Assembly: GCF_020523825.1 (NCBI RefSeq)
Contig: NZ_JAJALK010000006.1
Coordinates: forward strand, 248,001-312,000
Reading direction: 5' to 3'
DNA length: 64,000 nt
DNA from: Methylobacterium brachiatum
GTDB lineage: Bacteria > Pseudomonadota > Alphaproteobacteria > Rhizobiales > Beijerinckiaceae
Below are positions 1 to 8,333 of the stretch, one piece after another; positions within the stretch are counted from its first letter, which is position 1, and each line of letters opens with the position of its first letter. Under the pieces are notes generated by a model. The model worked only from the letters and a program-made list of their open reading frames with translations, ran no database searches and was not told the DNA's origin. Position numbers and translations under genes: made by a program.

Positions 1-701
1 CGGTCTACTTCTTCGTCGCGATGGGGCTCGCGTTCCTCGCCTCCGGGGCGCTCGGCATGCTGGTGGAGTGGAGCCTGATCCGGTTCCTCTACAAGCGCCC
101 CCTCGACACCCTGCTCGCCACCTGGGGCCTGTCGCTGATCCTGCAGCAGGCCTACCGGTCGATCTTCGGGGCCCGCGAGGTCGGCGTCGAATTGCCGTCC
201 TGGCTGATCGGCTCGGTGCAGGTCACCGACACGATCGAGATCCCGGTCAACGGCCTGTTCGTCATGGCGGTGACCATCCTGATTACCGTGAGCGTGGCGC
301 TGCTGATCTTCCGCTCGCGCTTCGGCCAGCAGGTCCGGGCCGTGATGGCCAACCGCGCCATGGCCGGCGCTGTCGGCATCGATACCGAGAAGGTCGACCG
401 CTACACGTTCGGCCTGGGCTGCGGCATCGCGGGCGTCGCCGGCTCGGCCTTCACGATGATCGGCTCGACGGGGCCGACCTCCGGCCAGCTCTACATCGTC
501 GACACCTTCCTGATCGTCGTGTTCGGCGGCGCCGCGAGCCTGCTCGGCACCATCGCGTCGGCCTTCTCGATCTCCCAGACCCAGTCGACCCTGGAGTTCT
601 TCCTCTCCGGCTCGATGGCCAAGGTGATCACCCTGCTCGCGGTGGTCGGCATCCTGATGTTGCGGCCGCAGGGCCTCTTCACCCTCAAGGTCCGGCGCTG
701 A
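1..701 (+). CDS. urtB: Urea/short-chain amide ABC transporter permease UrtB (5' truncated by window)
   Basis: C-terminal part of an inner-membrane permease of the branched-chain amino-acid (LivH) class. The open frame runs in from the window edge (first whole codon at base 3), so the true start lies upstream. The visible part has several hydrophobic segments and UrtB-type stretches such as GLSLILQQAYRSIFG and the ending RPQGLFTLK. It is followed 10 bases later by urtC, then two ATPase genes, the usual urtBCDE order. The periplasmic binding protein UrtA would be expected upstream and is not visible. Because amidase genes follow, the cargo may be formamide or acetamide as well as, or instead of, urea (inference). 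Confidence 0.88.
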   Translation, partial: VYFFVAMGLAFLASGALGMLVEWSLIRFLYKRPLDTLLATWGLSLILQQAYRSIFGAREVGVELPSWLIGSVQVTDTIEIPVNGLFVMAVTILITVSVALLIFRSRFGQQVRAVMANRAMAGAVGIDTEKVDRYTFGLGCGIAGVAGSAFTMIGSTGPTSGQLYIVDTFLIVVFGGAASLLGTIASAFSISQTQSTLEFFLSGSMAKVITLLAVVGILMLRPQGLFTLKVRR

Positions 702-711
702 GGATTTCCCG

Positions 712-1884
712 ATGACCAATCCGGTCCAGACCCTGACCAAGTCGGTCACCGTCAACGACAACCCGTTCATGAAACCGGTGGAGTGGCTGAGTCTGCTCCT
801 GCTGGCCGGGGTGATCCTGGTGGTCCTGCCGCTGGCCCTCGACGGGTTCCGCCTCAACCTCGTCGGCAAGTACCTGACCTACGCCTTCGTGGCCCTCGGG
901 CTGGTGATCTGCTGGGGCTATGCCGGTATTTTGTCCTTAGGCCAGGGAGTGTTCTTCGGGCTCGGCGGCTATTGCATGGCGATGTACTTGAAGCTCGAAG
1001 CTTCGAGTGTCGAAAATACAAAAATTCAGTCGACTCCGGGCATCCCGGACTTCATGGACTGGAACCAGATCACCACCCTCCCCTGGTTCTGGCAGCCGTT
1101 CAAGAGCCTGCCGCTGACCCTGATCCTGGTGGTGGCAGTCCCGGTCCTGTTCGCGCTGATCATCTCCTACGCGATGTTCAAGCGCCGGGTCGGCGGCACC
1201 TATTTCGCGATCATCACCCAGGCGATCGCCGCGATCCTGACGATCCTGATCGTCGGCCAGCAGGGCTATACCGGCGGCATCAACGGCATCACGGATCTGC
1301 GCACCCTCCACGGCTGGGATATCCGCACCGACCACGCCAAGGTGATCCTGTACTTCGTCAACGGCGGCCTGCTCATCGCCTGCATCCTGGCGGCGCAATA
1401 CGTGAAGAAGTCGAAGCTCGGCCGGATCCTGGTCGCCATGCGCGACAAGGAGGACCGGGTCCGGTTCTCGGGCTACTCGGTGGCCGGCTTCAAGGTCTTC
1501 GCCTTCTGCCTGGCGGCCGGTTTCGCGGCGATCGGCGGGGCGATGTTCACCCTCCAGGTCGGGTTCATGTCCCCGTCCTTCGTGGGCATCGTGCCCTCGA
1601 TCGAGATGGTGATCTACGCCGCCGTCGGCGGGCGCCTGTCCCTGTTCGGCGCGGTCTGGGGCACGCTCTTGGTCAACTGGGCCAAGACCAGCTTCTCCGA
1701 GAGCTTTCCCGATCTCTGGCTGTTCGGCCTCGGCGCCCTGTTCATCGCGGTGGTGCTCGCCTTCCCGAACGGTCTCGCCGGCATCTGGCGCGAGCAGATC
1801 GAGCCCCGCCTGACCCGCCGGGTGAAGGGCCTGCGCGCGCCCCCGTCCGCCATCGCCCCGCCCCACAGCGCCCCGGCCGAGTGA
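712..1884 (+). CDS. urtC: Urea/short-chain amide ABC transporter permease UrtC
   Basis: Second membrane subunit, 390 aa, LivM class, normal length for UrtC. It has about nine or ten hydrophobic segments between residues 25 and 360, with family stretches such as WGYAGILSLGQGVFFGLGGY near residue 65 and GGRLSLFGAVWGTLLVNWAK near residue 305. The C-terminal tail is Pro/Ala/Arg-rich and presumably cytoplasmic. The ATG lies 10 bases after the urtB stop and urtD begins 7 bases after its own stop, so the genes are almost certainly co-transcribed. A short AT-rich patch near 1005-1030 encodes a periplasmic loop and does not break the frame. Confidence 0.9.
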   Translation: MTNPVQTLTKSVTVNDNPFMKPVEWLSLLLLAGVILVVLPLALDGFRLNLVGKYLTYAFVALGLVICWGYAGILSLGQGVFFGLGGYCMAMYLKLEASSVENTKIQSTPGIPDFMDWNQITTLPWFWQPFKSLPLTLILVVAVPVLFALIISYAMFKRRVGGTYFAIITQAIAAILTILIVGQQGYTGGINGITDLRTLHGWDIRTDHAKVILYFVNGGLLIACILAAQYVKKSKLGRILVAMRDKEDRVRFSGYSVAGFKVFAFCLAAGFAAIGGAMFTLQVGFMSPSFVGIVPSIEMVIYAAVGGRLSLFGAVWGTLLVNWAKTSFSESFPDLWLFGLGALFIAVVLAFPNGLAGIWREQIEPRLTRRVKGLRAPPSAIAPPHSAPAE

Positions 1885-1891
1885 GGATGTC

Positions 1892-2677
1892 ATGAACGCC
1901 GCGATCCTCTCCTCCCCCGTGGTCGGCGCCGAGGCGGCTCCGCCCGACTACCTCCTCGCCGTCGAGGCGCTGACCGTCTCGTTCGACGGCTTCAAGGCGG
2001 TCAACGACGTCTCGTTCTACGTCGACCCGGACGAGATCCGGGTGATCATTGGCCCGAACGGCGCCGGCAAGACCACGGTGCTCGACCTGATCTGCGGGCG
2101 CACCCGGGCCAGCGCCGGATCGATCAAGTACAAGGGCCAGGAGCTGACCAAGCTCACCGAGAGCGCGATCGTGCAGGCCGGGGTCGGCCGCAAGTTCCAG
2201 ACGCCGTCGATCTACGACGACCTCACGGTGTTCGAGAACCTGGAGATCTCGTTCCCCCGCGGGCGCTCGGTGTTCGGCGCCCTCACCTTCAAGCGCGACG
2301 CCGAGGTCCGCGACCGGATCCACGAGATCGCGCAGACGATCTTCCTGAAGGACCAGCTCAAGGAGCGGGCCGAGTTCCTGAGCCACGGCCAGAAGCAGTG
2401 GCTCGAGATCGGCATGCTGCTGATCCAGGACCCGGAGCTGCTGATGCTCGACGAGCCGGTGGCCGGGATGAGCGTCGGCGAGCGGATCAAGACCGCCGAG
2501 CTGCTCAATCAGATCATCAAGGGCCGGTCGGTGCTGGTGATCGAGCACGACATGAAGTTCGTCGAGGACATCGCCCACCGGGTCACCGTGCTCCACCAGG
2601 GCAAGGTTCTCTCCGAAGGGTCGATGGAGCGGGTCAAGAACGACCCGAAGGTCATCGAAGTGTATTTGGGACATTGA
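1892..2677 (+). CDS. urtD: Urea/short-chain amide ABC transporter ATPase UrtD
   Basis: 261-aa ATP-binding subunit that would energise the UrtBC permease from the cytoplasm. Walker A GPNGAGKT is at residues 54-61, the signature is LSHGQ at 163-167 (His where LivG proteins usually have Gly) and Walker B LLMLDEP is at 183-189. The switch histidine lies in the VIEHDMKF stretch. The first 20 residues are a variable extension. The LSHGQ variant and the ending PKVIEVYLGH fit UrtD better than LivG. It sits between urtC and urtE with gaps of 7 and 2 bases. Confidence 0.9.
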   Translation: MNAAILSSPVVGAEAAPPDYLLAVEALTVSFDGFKAVNDVSFYVDPDEIRVIIGPNGAGKTTVLDLICGRTRASAGSIKYKGQELTKLTESAIVQAGVGRKFQTPSIYDDLTVFENLEISFPRGRSVFGALTFKRDAEVRDRIHEIAQTIFLKDQLKERAEFLSHGQKQWLEIGMLLIQDPELLMLDEPVAGMSVGERIKTAELLNQIIKGRSVLVIEHDMKFVEDIAHRVTVLHQGKVLSEGSMERVKNDPKVIEVYLGH

Positions 2678-2679
2678 CG

Positions 2680-3444
2680 ATGGCGTCGCTCCAGACCGCG
2701 CACCCGCCCCTCGCCAAGGCGCCCCCGCGCGCCGCGATCCCGGACGTGGCCCCGGCCCTCGACGTCCACGACCTGCACGCCGCCTACGGCCAGAGCGAGG
2801 TCCTGCACGGGCTGACCTTCTCGGTGGCGCCCGGCGAGATCGTCGCCGTGATGGGCCGCAACGGCATGGGCAAGACCACCCTGATGAAGACCCTGATGGG
2901 CCTCGTGCCGGTCAAGTCCGGGGCGATCCGGGTCGAGGGCGAGGCGGTGGCCGGGCTCAAGAGCCATGCCCGGGTCGCCAAGGGCCTCGCCTACGTGCCG
3001 CAGGGCCGTATGATCTTCTCGACCATGACGGTCCAGGAGAACATCGAGACCGGCCTGACGGTCACCGGCGCCCGCAAGGTGCCGCAGGACCTCTACGACA
3101 TGTTCCCGGTCCTGCTCGAGATGCAGGGACGGCGCGGCGGCAACCTGTCCGGTGGCCAGCAGCAGCAGCTCGCCATCGCCCGGGCGCTCGCCAGCCGCCC
3201 GAAGGTGCTGCTGCTGGACGAGCCCACGGAGGGCATCCAGCCCTCGATCATCCGCGAGATGGGCCGGACCCTGAAGAAGATCCGCGACGACCGCGGCCTC
3301 TCCATCGTGGTCTCCGAGCAGGTTTTGAGCTTCGCCCTCGACGTCGCCGACCGGGTGATCGTGATCGAGAACGGCGCCATCGTCCACGAGGCGCCCCGCG
3401 CCGGGATCGACGAGGCGGCCGTCGCCCGGTTCCTGTCGGTGTGA
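2680..3444 (+). CDS. urtE: Urea/short-chain amide ABC transporter ATPase UrtE
   Basis: 254-aa second ATPase of the transporter, LivF class. The ATG at 2680 lies two bases after the urtD stop; open frame further upstream is only overlap with urtD. Walker A GRNGMGKT is at 59-66, signature LSGGQ at 156-160, and Walker B LLLDEP at 177-182. GRNGMGKTTLMK and the Q-loop stretch YVPQGRMIFSTMTVQEN are typical of UrtE. The first 27 residues are a Pro/Ala-rich extension. The downstream gap to fmdA (229 bases) carries a strong hairpin repeat, so expression of transporter and amidase genes may be uncoupled there. Confidence 0.9.
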   Translation: MASLQTAHPPLAKAPPRAAIPDVAPALDVHDLHAAYGQSEVLHGLTFSVAPGEIVAVMGRNGMGKTTLMKTLMGLVPVKSGAIRVEGEAVAGLKSHARVAKGLAYVPQGRMIFSTMTVQENIETGLTVTGARKVPQDLYDMFPVLLEMQGRRGGNLSGGQQQQLAIARALASRPKVLLLDEPTEGIQPSIIREMGRTLKKIRDDRGLSIVVSEQVLSFALDVADRVIVIENGAIVHEAPRAGIDEAAVARFLSV

Positions 3445-3499
3445 GGATCCGCCGGCTTCGGCGCCAGCGAAGGCAATGCCCGGTCCCGGGTCGGACGCG

Positions 3500-3612
3500 G
3501 GTCCCCTCTCCTGAGGGAAAGGGACAGGGTGAGGGGCGTGCCCTCTCCGGAGGGTTCTCCTCCCTCACCCCAGCCCTCTCCCGAACGGGAGAGGGGGCAT
3601 GTCGCGCCGGAC
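3500..3612. repeat. Intergenic repeat with hairpin CCCTCTCCCG/CGGGAGAGGG (copy 1)
   Basis: The urtE-fmdA gap holds a C/T- and G/A-rich repeat ending in a perfect hairpin at 3574-3595: two 10-base arms and a 2-base loop (AA). The same arms recur at 4933-4954 and 27935-27956, and the bases after copies 1 and 3 are also alike (GGcaTGTCGCG and GGccTGTCGCG). It has no coding potential. No T-tract follows the stem, so it is more likely an RNA-level hairpin or REP-like element than a standard terminator. Confidence 0.75.
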
Positions 3613-3673
3613 AATCCCGTGTGGCCGTCCGTGAAGACTTGGCAGTCAAGATCGCAGCAGGGAGTGATAAAAA

Positions 3674-4903
3674 ATGCCCGAGACGCTGATCAAGGTCGAT
3701 CTCACGCAATCGGCCTACGACAACGACATGGTGCACAACCGCTGGCACCCGGACATCCCGATGGTCGCCTACGTCAAGCCGGGCGCCGACTTCATCGTCG
3801 AGACCTACGACTGGACCGGCGGCTTCATCAAGAACAACGATTCTGCCGACGACGTGCGCGACATCGACCTGTCGATCGTCCACTTCCTCTCGGGTCCGAT
3901 CGGCGTCGAGGGCGCCGAGCCTGGCGACCTGCTGGTGGTCGACCTGCTGGATATCGGCGCCAAGCCCGAGAGCCAGTGGGGCTTCAACGGCTTCTTCTCC
4001 AAGAAGAACGGCGGCGGCTTCCTCGACGAGCACTTCCCCCAGGCCCAGAAGTCGATCTGGGACTTCGAGGGCATGTTCACGAAATCCCGCCACGTACCGG
4101 GCGTGCGCTTCCCCGGCCTGATCCATCCCGGGTTGATCGGCTGCCTGCCCGATCCGAAGATGCTGGAGACCTGGAACACCCGCGAGAAGGCGCTCTACGA
4201 CACCAACCCGGACCGCGTGCCGGCGCTCGCCACCCTGCCCTTCGGGCCGACCGCCCATATGGGCCGCCTCACGGGCGAGGCGAAGGACGCGGCCGCCGCC
4301 ACCGGCGCCCGCACGGTCCCGCCGCGCGAGCACGGCGGCAATTGCGACATCAAGGATCTGTCCCGCGGCTCGAAGATCTACTTCCCGGTCTACGTGCCCG
4401 GAGCCGGGCTCTCGATGGGCGACCTCCACTTCAGCCAGGGCGACGGCGAGATCACCTTCTGCGGCGCCATCGAGATGGCCGGCTGGGTCCATCTCAAGGT
4501 CGAGCTGATCAAGGACGGCATGGCGAAGTACGGGATCAAGAACCCGATCTTCAAGCCGTCGCCGATCACGCCGAAATTCGACGATCACCTGATCTTCGAG
4601 GGCATCTCGGTGGACGAGCACGGCGGCCAGCATTACCTCGACGTGCACATCGCCTACCGGCAGGCCTGCCTCAACGCGATCGAGTACCTCAAGAAGTTCG
4701 GCTATTCGGGCGCCCAGGCCTACTCGATCCTCGGCACGGCGCCGGTGCAGGGGCACATCTCGGGGGTGGTCGACATCCCGAACGCCTGCGCGACCCTGTG
4801 GATTCCCACCAAGATCTTCGAGTTCGACATCAATCCCGGTGCCGACGGACCGACCAAGTTCCTCGACGGCTCGATCCAGATGCCGCTCTCGCCGGATCTC
4901 TGA
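3674..4903 (+). CDS. fmdA: Formamidase (FmdA/AmdA acetamidase-formamidase family)
   Basis: 409 aa, about the length of characterised FmdA enzymes, which hydrolyse formamide (and more slowly acetamide) to ammonia and the acid in the cytoplasm. Typical stretches are DWTGGFIKNN near residue 50, PGDLLVVDLLD near 90, a gly-rich ADGPTKFLDGSIQMPL tail and the acidic GDGEITFCGAIEM segment near 255. The ATG is preceded by GGGAG nine bases upstream. It lies between the urea/amide transporter genes and fmdB, the classic partner, which supports an amide-nitrogen role. Substrate preference cannot be settled from sequence. Confidence 0.93.
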   Translation: MPETLIKVDLTQSAYDNDMVHNRWHPDIPMVAYVKPGADFIVETYDWTGGFIKNNDSADDVRDIDLSIVHFLSGPIGVEGAEPGDLLVVDLLDIGAKPESQWGFNGFFSKKNGGGFLDEHFPQAQKSIWDFEGMFTKSRHVPGVRFPGLIHPGLIGCLPDPKMLETWNTREKALYDTNPDRVPALATLPFGPTAHMGRLTGEAKDAAAATGARTVPPREHGGNCDIKDLSRGSKIYFPVYVPGAGLSMGDLHFSQGDGEITFCGAIEMAGWVHLKVELIKDGMAKYGIKNPIFKPSPITPKFDDHLIFEGISVDEHGGQHYLDVHIAYRQACLNAIEYLKKFGYSGAQAYSILGTAPVQGHISGVVDIPNACATLWIPTKIFEFDINPGADGPTKFLDGSIQMPLSPDL

Positions 4904-4932
4904 TCTGCCGCCGGTCACGGACGCGACCTGCA

Positions 4933-4954
4933 CCCTCTCCCGCACGGGAGAGGG
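4933..4954. repeat. Hairpin repeat CCCTCTCCCG/CGGGAGAGGG (copy 2)
   Basis: Perfect 10-base arms with a 2-base loop (CA), identical in the arms to the hairpins at 3574 and 27935. It occupies most of the short gap between fmdA and fmdB and could affect stability or partial termination of the fmdA message (inference). Confidence 0.75.
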
Positions 4955-4989
4955 AACCCGCGCCCTTACATTTCGCCGGGAGCCTCGAA

Positions 4990-5307
4990 ATGCCCGTCTA
5001 CGATTACGCCTGCACGGCCTGCGGGCCGTTCACCGCCATGCGGCCGATGGCGGAGTTCAAGGATCCGCACGCCTGCCCGGATTGCGGGGAGGCCTGCCAG
5101 CGGGCCTTCCTCACCGCGCCGCGGATCTCCGGCATGGATGCCGGGCTCAAGGCCGCCCACGCCACCAACGAGCGCAGCCGCCACGCGCCCCGACGCTCCT
5201 CGGGCCATGGCGCCGGCTGCAGCTGCTGCGCGCCGAAGAAGACGAATGCGGCCCCCGCCGCGGCCAAGAGCTTCCCGAGCGCACGGCCCTGGATGATCAG
5301 CCACTGA
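4990..5307 (+). CDS. fmdB: FmdB-family zinc-ribbon protein
   Basis: 105 aa. The N-terminal zinc ribbon has Cys8-x2-Cys11 and Cys29-x2-Cys32 (plus Cys36), with the family opening MPVYDYAC. FmdB proteins accompany formamidase and have been proposed to regulate it, but their biochemical role is not firmly known. The protein has a longer tail than the minimal ribbon, rich in His/Arg and with a second Cys cluster (Cys77, 79, 80 in GCSCC). The start is the ATG 36 bases after the fmdA-side hairpin; longer open frame upstream lies over fmdA in another frame and is not coding. Confidence 0.85.
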   Translation: MPVYDYACTACGPFTAMRPMAEFKDPHACPDCGEACQRAFLTAPRISGMDAGLKAAHATNERSRHAPRRSSGHGAGCSCCAPKKTNAAPAAAKSFPSARPWMISH

Positions 5308-5367
5308 GCTCACGCGAACAGCCCTCCCCCTCCGCGGGGGCGGGCGATCACATCCGAACGACCACCG

Positions 5368-5481
5368 TGTCATCCCGGGGCCGCACAGCGGAGCCCGGGA
5401 TCCAGAGCCGCCGCCGGCGCCCGATCCTGCCGCTGCTGCGCGTCTGGATTCCGGGCTCGCCTCCGGCGCCCCGGAATGACG
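5368..5481. repeat. Dispersed intergenic inverted repeat (family B)
   Basis: About 110 bases between fmdB and amiE with complementary ends: GTCATCCCGGGG at the left and CCCCGGAATGAC at the right, plus inner GAGCCCGGGATCCAGA facing TCTGGATTCCGGGCTC. Transcribed, it would fold into one long hairpin. A shorter relative lies at 59681-59715. It looks like the non-coding REP/MITE-like repeats common in rhizobiales genomes; no protein is encoded. Confidence 0.7.
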
Positions 5482-5551
5482 GTGCGCTTATCGAGCGCCG
5501 ATCTGCATCGCCTCCGAAGAAGATCCATCGAAACCCGGAGTAACCCCCGCC

Positions 5552-6607
5552 ATGATGCACGGAGACATCTCGTCCAGCCAGGACAGCGTCGGCGTCGCCG
5601 TCGTCAATTACAAGATGCCGCGTCTCCACACCCGCGCCGAGGTGCTGGAGAACGCCAAGGCGATCGGCAAGATGATCATCGGCATGAAGACCGGCCTGCC
5701 CGGTCTCGACCTGGTGATCTTCCCCGAATACTCGACCCACGGCATCATGTACGACGCCGCCGAGATGTACGAGACCGCCTCCTCGGTGCCTGGCGCGGAG
5801 ACCGAGGTGTTCGCCGCCGCCTGCCGAGAGGCCAAGGTCTGGGGCGTGTTCTCACTCACCGGCGAGCGCCACGAGGAGCACCCGAACAAGGCGCCCTACA
5901 ACACCCTGATCCTGATGAACGACCAGGGCGAGATCGTTCAGAAGTACCGCAAGATTATGCCCTGGACGCCGATCGAGGGCTGGTATCCCGGCGACCGGAC
6001 CTACGTCTCGGACGGGCCGAAGGGCCTGAAGATCAGCCTGATCATCTGCGACGACGGCAATTACCCGGAGATCTGGCGGGACTGCGCCATGCGGGGCGCC
6101 GAGCTGATCATCCGCTGCCAGGGCTACATGTACCCGGCCAAAGAGCAGCAGATCGTCATCTCGAAGGCGATGGCGTTCGCCAACAACACCTACGTGGCCG
6201 TGTCGAACGCCGCCGGGTTCGACGGCGTCTACACCTATTTCGGCCATTCCGCGATCATCGGCTTCGACGGCCGGACGCTCGGCGAGTGCGGCGAGGAGGA
6301 GATGGGCATCCAGTACGCGGCCCTCTCGAAGTTCCTGATTCGGGATTTCCGCGCCCACGGCCAGTCCGAGAACCACCTCTTCAAGCTGCTGCACCGCGGC
6401 TATACCGGCATGATCAACTCGAAGGAGAACCGGCACGGGATGTCGGAATGCCCCTACGAGTTCTACCGGCGCTGGATCGAGGATCCCGACGGAACCCGCG
6501 ACGCCGTTCGGGCCATTACCCGCCAGAGCGTCGGCACCGAGGAATGCCCGATCGAGGGCATCCCGTTCGTCGGCACGGGCCAGGGCGCTCCCGACCCGGT
6601 CCGCTGA
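5552..6607 (+). CDS. amiE: Aliphatic amidase (acetamide/propionamide amidohydrolase)
   Basis: 351-aa nitrilase-superfamily enzyme very like AmiE, which hydrolyses short aliphatic amides to ammonia and the carboxylic acid. The catalytic triad falls exactly at the reference numbering: Glu59 (FPEYS), Lys134 (KYRK) and Cys166 (IICDDGN). The opening HGDISSS and the block [15 protein letters not shown] are AmiE hallmarks; formamidase AmiF, the closest alternative, is less likely. Start: ATG-ATG pair preceded by GGAG about nine bases upstream. With fmdA and the urt-type transporter it gives the cell two amidases of different folds for amide nitrogen. Confidence 0.94.
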   Translation: MMHGDISSSQDSVGVAVVNYKMPRLHTRAEVLENAKAIGKMIIGMKTGLPGLDLVIFPEYSTHGIMYDAAEMYETASSVPGAETEVFAAACREAKVWGVFSLTGERHEEHPNKAPYNTLILMNDQGEIVQKYRKIMPWTPIEGWYPGDRTYVSDGPKGLKISLIICDDGNYPEIWRDCAMRGAELIIRCQGYMYPAKEQQIVISKAMAFANNTYVAVSNAAGFDGVYTYFGHSAIIGFDGRTLGECGEEEMGIQYAALSKFLIRDFRAHGQSENHLFKLLHRGYTGMINSKENRHGMSECPYEFYRRWIEDPDGTRDAVRAITRQSVGTEECPIEGIPFVGTGQGAPDPVR

Positions 6608-6613
6608 TTTCCC

Positions 6614-6645
6614 CCGGCCCGCTCCCGTCTTCGGGCGCGGGCCGG
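6614..6645. other. Stem-loop between amiE and the ClpP-like gene
   Basis: Arms of 14 bases (6614-6627 and 6632-6645) pair with a single mismatch around a 4-base loop. There is no T-run after it, so it is not a clear intrinsic terminator; read-through into the ClpP-like gene 20 bases later is plausible. Confidence 0.5.
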
Positions 6646-6664
6646 CGCAACGCCCAGGACCCCC

Positions 6665-7234
6665 ATGGACACCACGCCCCTCGACCCGACTGCGTTCCGC
6701 AGCCCCGCCGTGCTGCTGTCCGGCCCGGTCGATTACGACATGTACAAGGAGTTCCGCCGCCAATTCGCCGCGGCCGCCGAGCGTGACCTCGTCGTGATCG
6801 AGCTCTCGACGCTGGGCGGCGACCCGGAGGTCGCCCGGATGATGGGCGAGGACATCCGCTACCACACCGAGACGAGCCCGGAGCGCCGCTTCGTCTTCCT
6901 GGGCAAGGCCGCGATCTACTCGGCCGGCACCACCTTCATGAGCTTCTTCGCCCGGCCGAACCGCTACCTCACCCGGGGCACGCGGCTGATGATCCACGAG
7001 CGCAAGATGAACAAGCAGCTCCAGGTCCAGGGCCCGCTGACCACCTGCATCGCCTCCGTGACGGCGACCCTGCACGAGATCGAATGCTCGATCGTGATCC
7101 AGAACGAGGGCTTCGCGAACCTCATCCAGGGCTCGGACGTGAGCCTCGACGAGGTCTTGGAGAAGGCGCCCGCGAATTGGTATCTCGAGGCGCAGGAGGC
7201 GAAGCGGCGGGGCCTGATCGAGGCGGTGATCTGA
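6665..7234 (+). CDS. ClpP-like serine peptidase homologue with non-canonical catalytic Asp
   Basis: 189 aa of the ClpP/crotonase fold. Aligning by eye to ClpP, the oxyanion Gly pair is GG at 51-52, the nucleophile would be Ser86 (in AIYSAGTT, not the usual SMG) and the base His111 (LMIHERK). The position of the ClpP catalytic Asp, just before the conserved LxAxEAxxxGL segment, holds Asn171 (APANWYLEAQEAKRRGL). It may therefore be a weak or inactive peptidase, or use another acid. It follows amiE by 57 bases on the same strand; a role in amide metabolism is possible but unproven. It is not the housekeeping ClpP, since no clpX or tig is nearby. Confidence 0.75.
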   Translation: MDTTPLDPTAFRSPAVLLSGPVDYDMYKEFRRQFAAAAERDLVVIELSTLGGDPEVARMMGEDIRYHTETSPERRFVFLGKAAIYSAGTTFMSFFARPNRYLTRGTRLMIHERKMNKQLQVQGPLTTCIASVTATLHEIECSIVIQNEGFANLIQGSDVSLDEVLEKAPANWYLEAQEAKRRGLIEAVI

Positions 7235-7303
7235 GAGATCTTGTCCGCGATCGTGTCACGGGATGCGAACTCGGCCAGCAAGACGGAAGTCCACAGCCCA
7301 CAC

Positions 7304-7397
7304 CGTCATTGCGAGCGCAGCGAAGCAACCCAGGGACCCGCCAGGTTCAACAATCGCGCGCCGCCCCGGGGTCGCTTCGCTGCGAGCGCGATGACGG
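7304..7397. repeat. Dispersed intergenic inverted repeat (family C)
   Basis: A 94-base element with ends CCGTCATTGCGAGCGCAGCGAAGC and the imperfect complement GCTTCGCTGCGAGCGCGATGACGG, occupying the gap between two convergent genes. It would form a long hairpin. A degenerate relative lies at 41441-41520. This kind of GTCATTGCGAGC repeat is widespread in bacterial genomes; here it could also end transcription from both sides. Confidence 0.7.
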
Positions 7398-7468
7398 CTC
7401 GGGACGAGCCATCCCTCCCGGAGCCGTATCGATCCTGACCCAACCGTGATGATGCGGTCGCGGCTAAC

Positions 7469-8314
7469 TCACCCCTCCGGGTAATCCGCCCCCAGGCTGG
7501 TCTCGCGCCAGGCCTCGATCTCGGCCAAGCGCTGCTTGAGCCGGCTCGTCACCGCCTCGTAGCCCCAGGCGCCGAGCACGAGGTGGCGGGGCGGGTTGGC
7601 GAGTTCGGTCACCCGGATCATCGCCTCGCCGGCGCGGATCGGATCGCCGGCCTGGGTGCCGCTCTTCTCCGCCGTGGCCTTGAGGCGGGCGCCCGCGGTC
7701 TCGGCGTAGTCGGGGATCGTGCTGGGCGTCTGGATCAAGGACCGGCCGGCCCAGTCGGTCCGGAACGGGCCCGGCTCGATGCAGGTGACCTTGATGCCGA
7801 GCGGCCCGGCCTCGGCGGCCAGCGCGTCGGAAAAGCCCTCCACGGCGTGCTTGGTCGCCGCGTAGTAGCCGGAGGCCGGGAAGCCGACCAAGCCGGCCAC
7901 CGAGGTCACGTTGAGGACATGGCCGGCGCGCTGCGCCCGCATCAGGGGCAGCACGGCGCGGGTCAGGGCGAACAGGCCGAACACGTTGGCATCGAACTGG
8001 GCGCGGATCTTGTCCTCCTCGCCCTCCTCGATCGAGGATTGGTAGCCGTAGCCGGCATTGTTCACCAGCACGTCGATCCGCCCGAACTGTTTCGACGTTT
8101 CGCTCACCGCCTGAGCGATCTGGCTCGCATCCGTGACATCCAGCGCCAGGGCCAGGACCCGGTCGGTCGCGCCCTCCGCCAGGTCGGCGACCTTGGCCCG
8201 ATCCCGGGCCGTCACCACCGCCCGCCAGCCCCGGGCGATGACCAGCTTGGCGAGCTCCCGGCCGAAGCCCGTGGAGCAGCCCGTGATGAACCAGACCGGT
8301 TGGGTGTTTGGCAT
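7469..8314 (-). CDS. Short-chain dehydrogenase/reductase
   Basis: 281-aa classical SDR. Cofactor motif TGCSTGFG is at residues 11-18, NNAG at 85-88, catalytic Ser138 and Tyr151-x3-Lys155. The block ITGCSTGFGRELA and the large C-terminal substrate loop resemble the subfamily annotated as oxidoreductases/retinol-dehydrogenase-like; the basic residues after the first strand (TARDR) suggest NADP(H). Substrate cannot be named. It stands alone: a repeat separates it from the convergent amide operon, and the cytochrome gene lies 19 bases upstream of its start on the same strand, so those two may be co-transcribed. Confidence 0.85.
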   Translation of the reverse strand: MPNTQPVWFITGCSTGFGRELAKLVIARGWRAVVTARDRAKVADLAEGATDRVLALALDVTDASQIAQAVSETSKQFGRIDVLVNNAGYGYQSSIEEGEEDKIRAQFDANVFGLFALTRAVLPLMRAQRAGHVLNVTSVAGLVGFPASGYYAATKHAVEGFSDALAAEAGPLGIKVTCIEPGPFRTDWAGRSLIQTPSTIPDYAETAGARLKATAEKSGTQAGDPIRAGEAMIRVTELANPPRHLVLGAWGYEAVTSRLKQRLAEIEAWRETSLGADYPEG

Positions 8315-8333
8315 GGGATCCGTTCCGTCGTGA

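Noticed and set aside
68..715. 215-residue plus-strand frame overlapping urtB
   Set aside because: It is the +1 shadow of urtB, rich in Arg/Pro/Asp, with no recognisable domain.
783..1895. Long plus-strand frame over urtC and a minus-strand frame 937-1893
   Set aside because: Both are out-of-frame readings of a clear membrane permease; high GC makes such open frames common.
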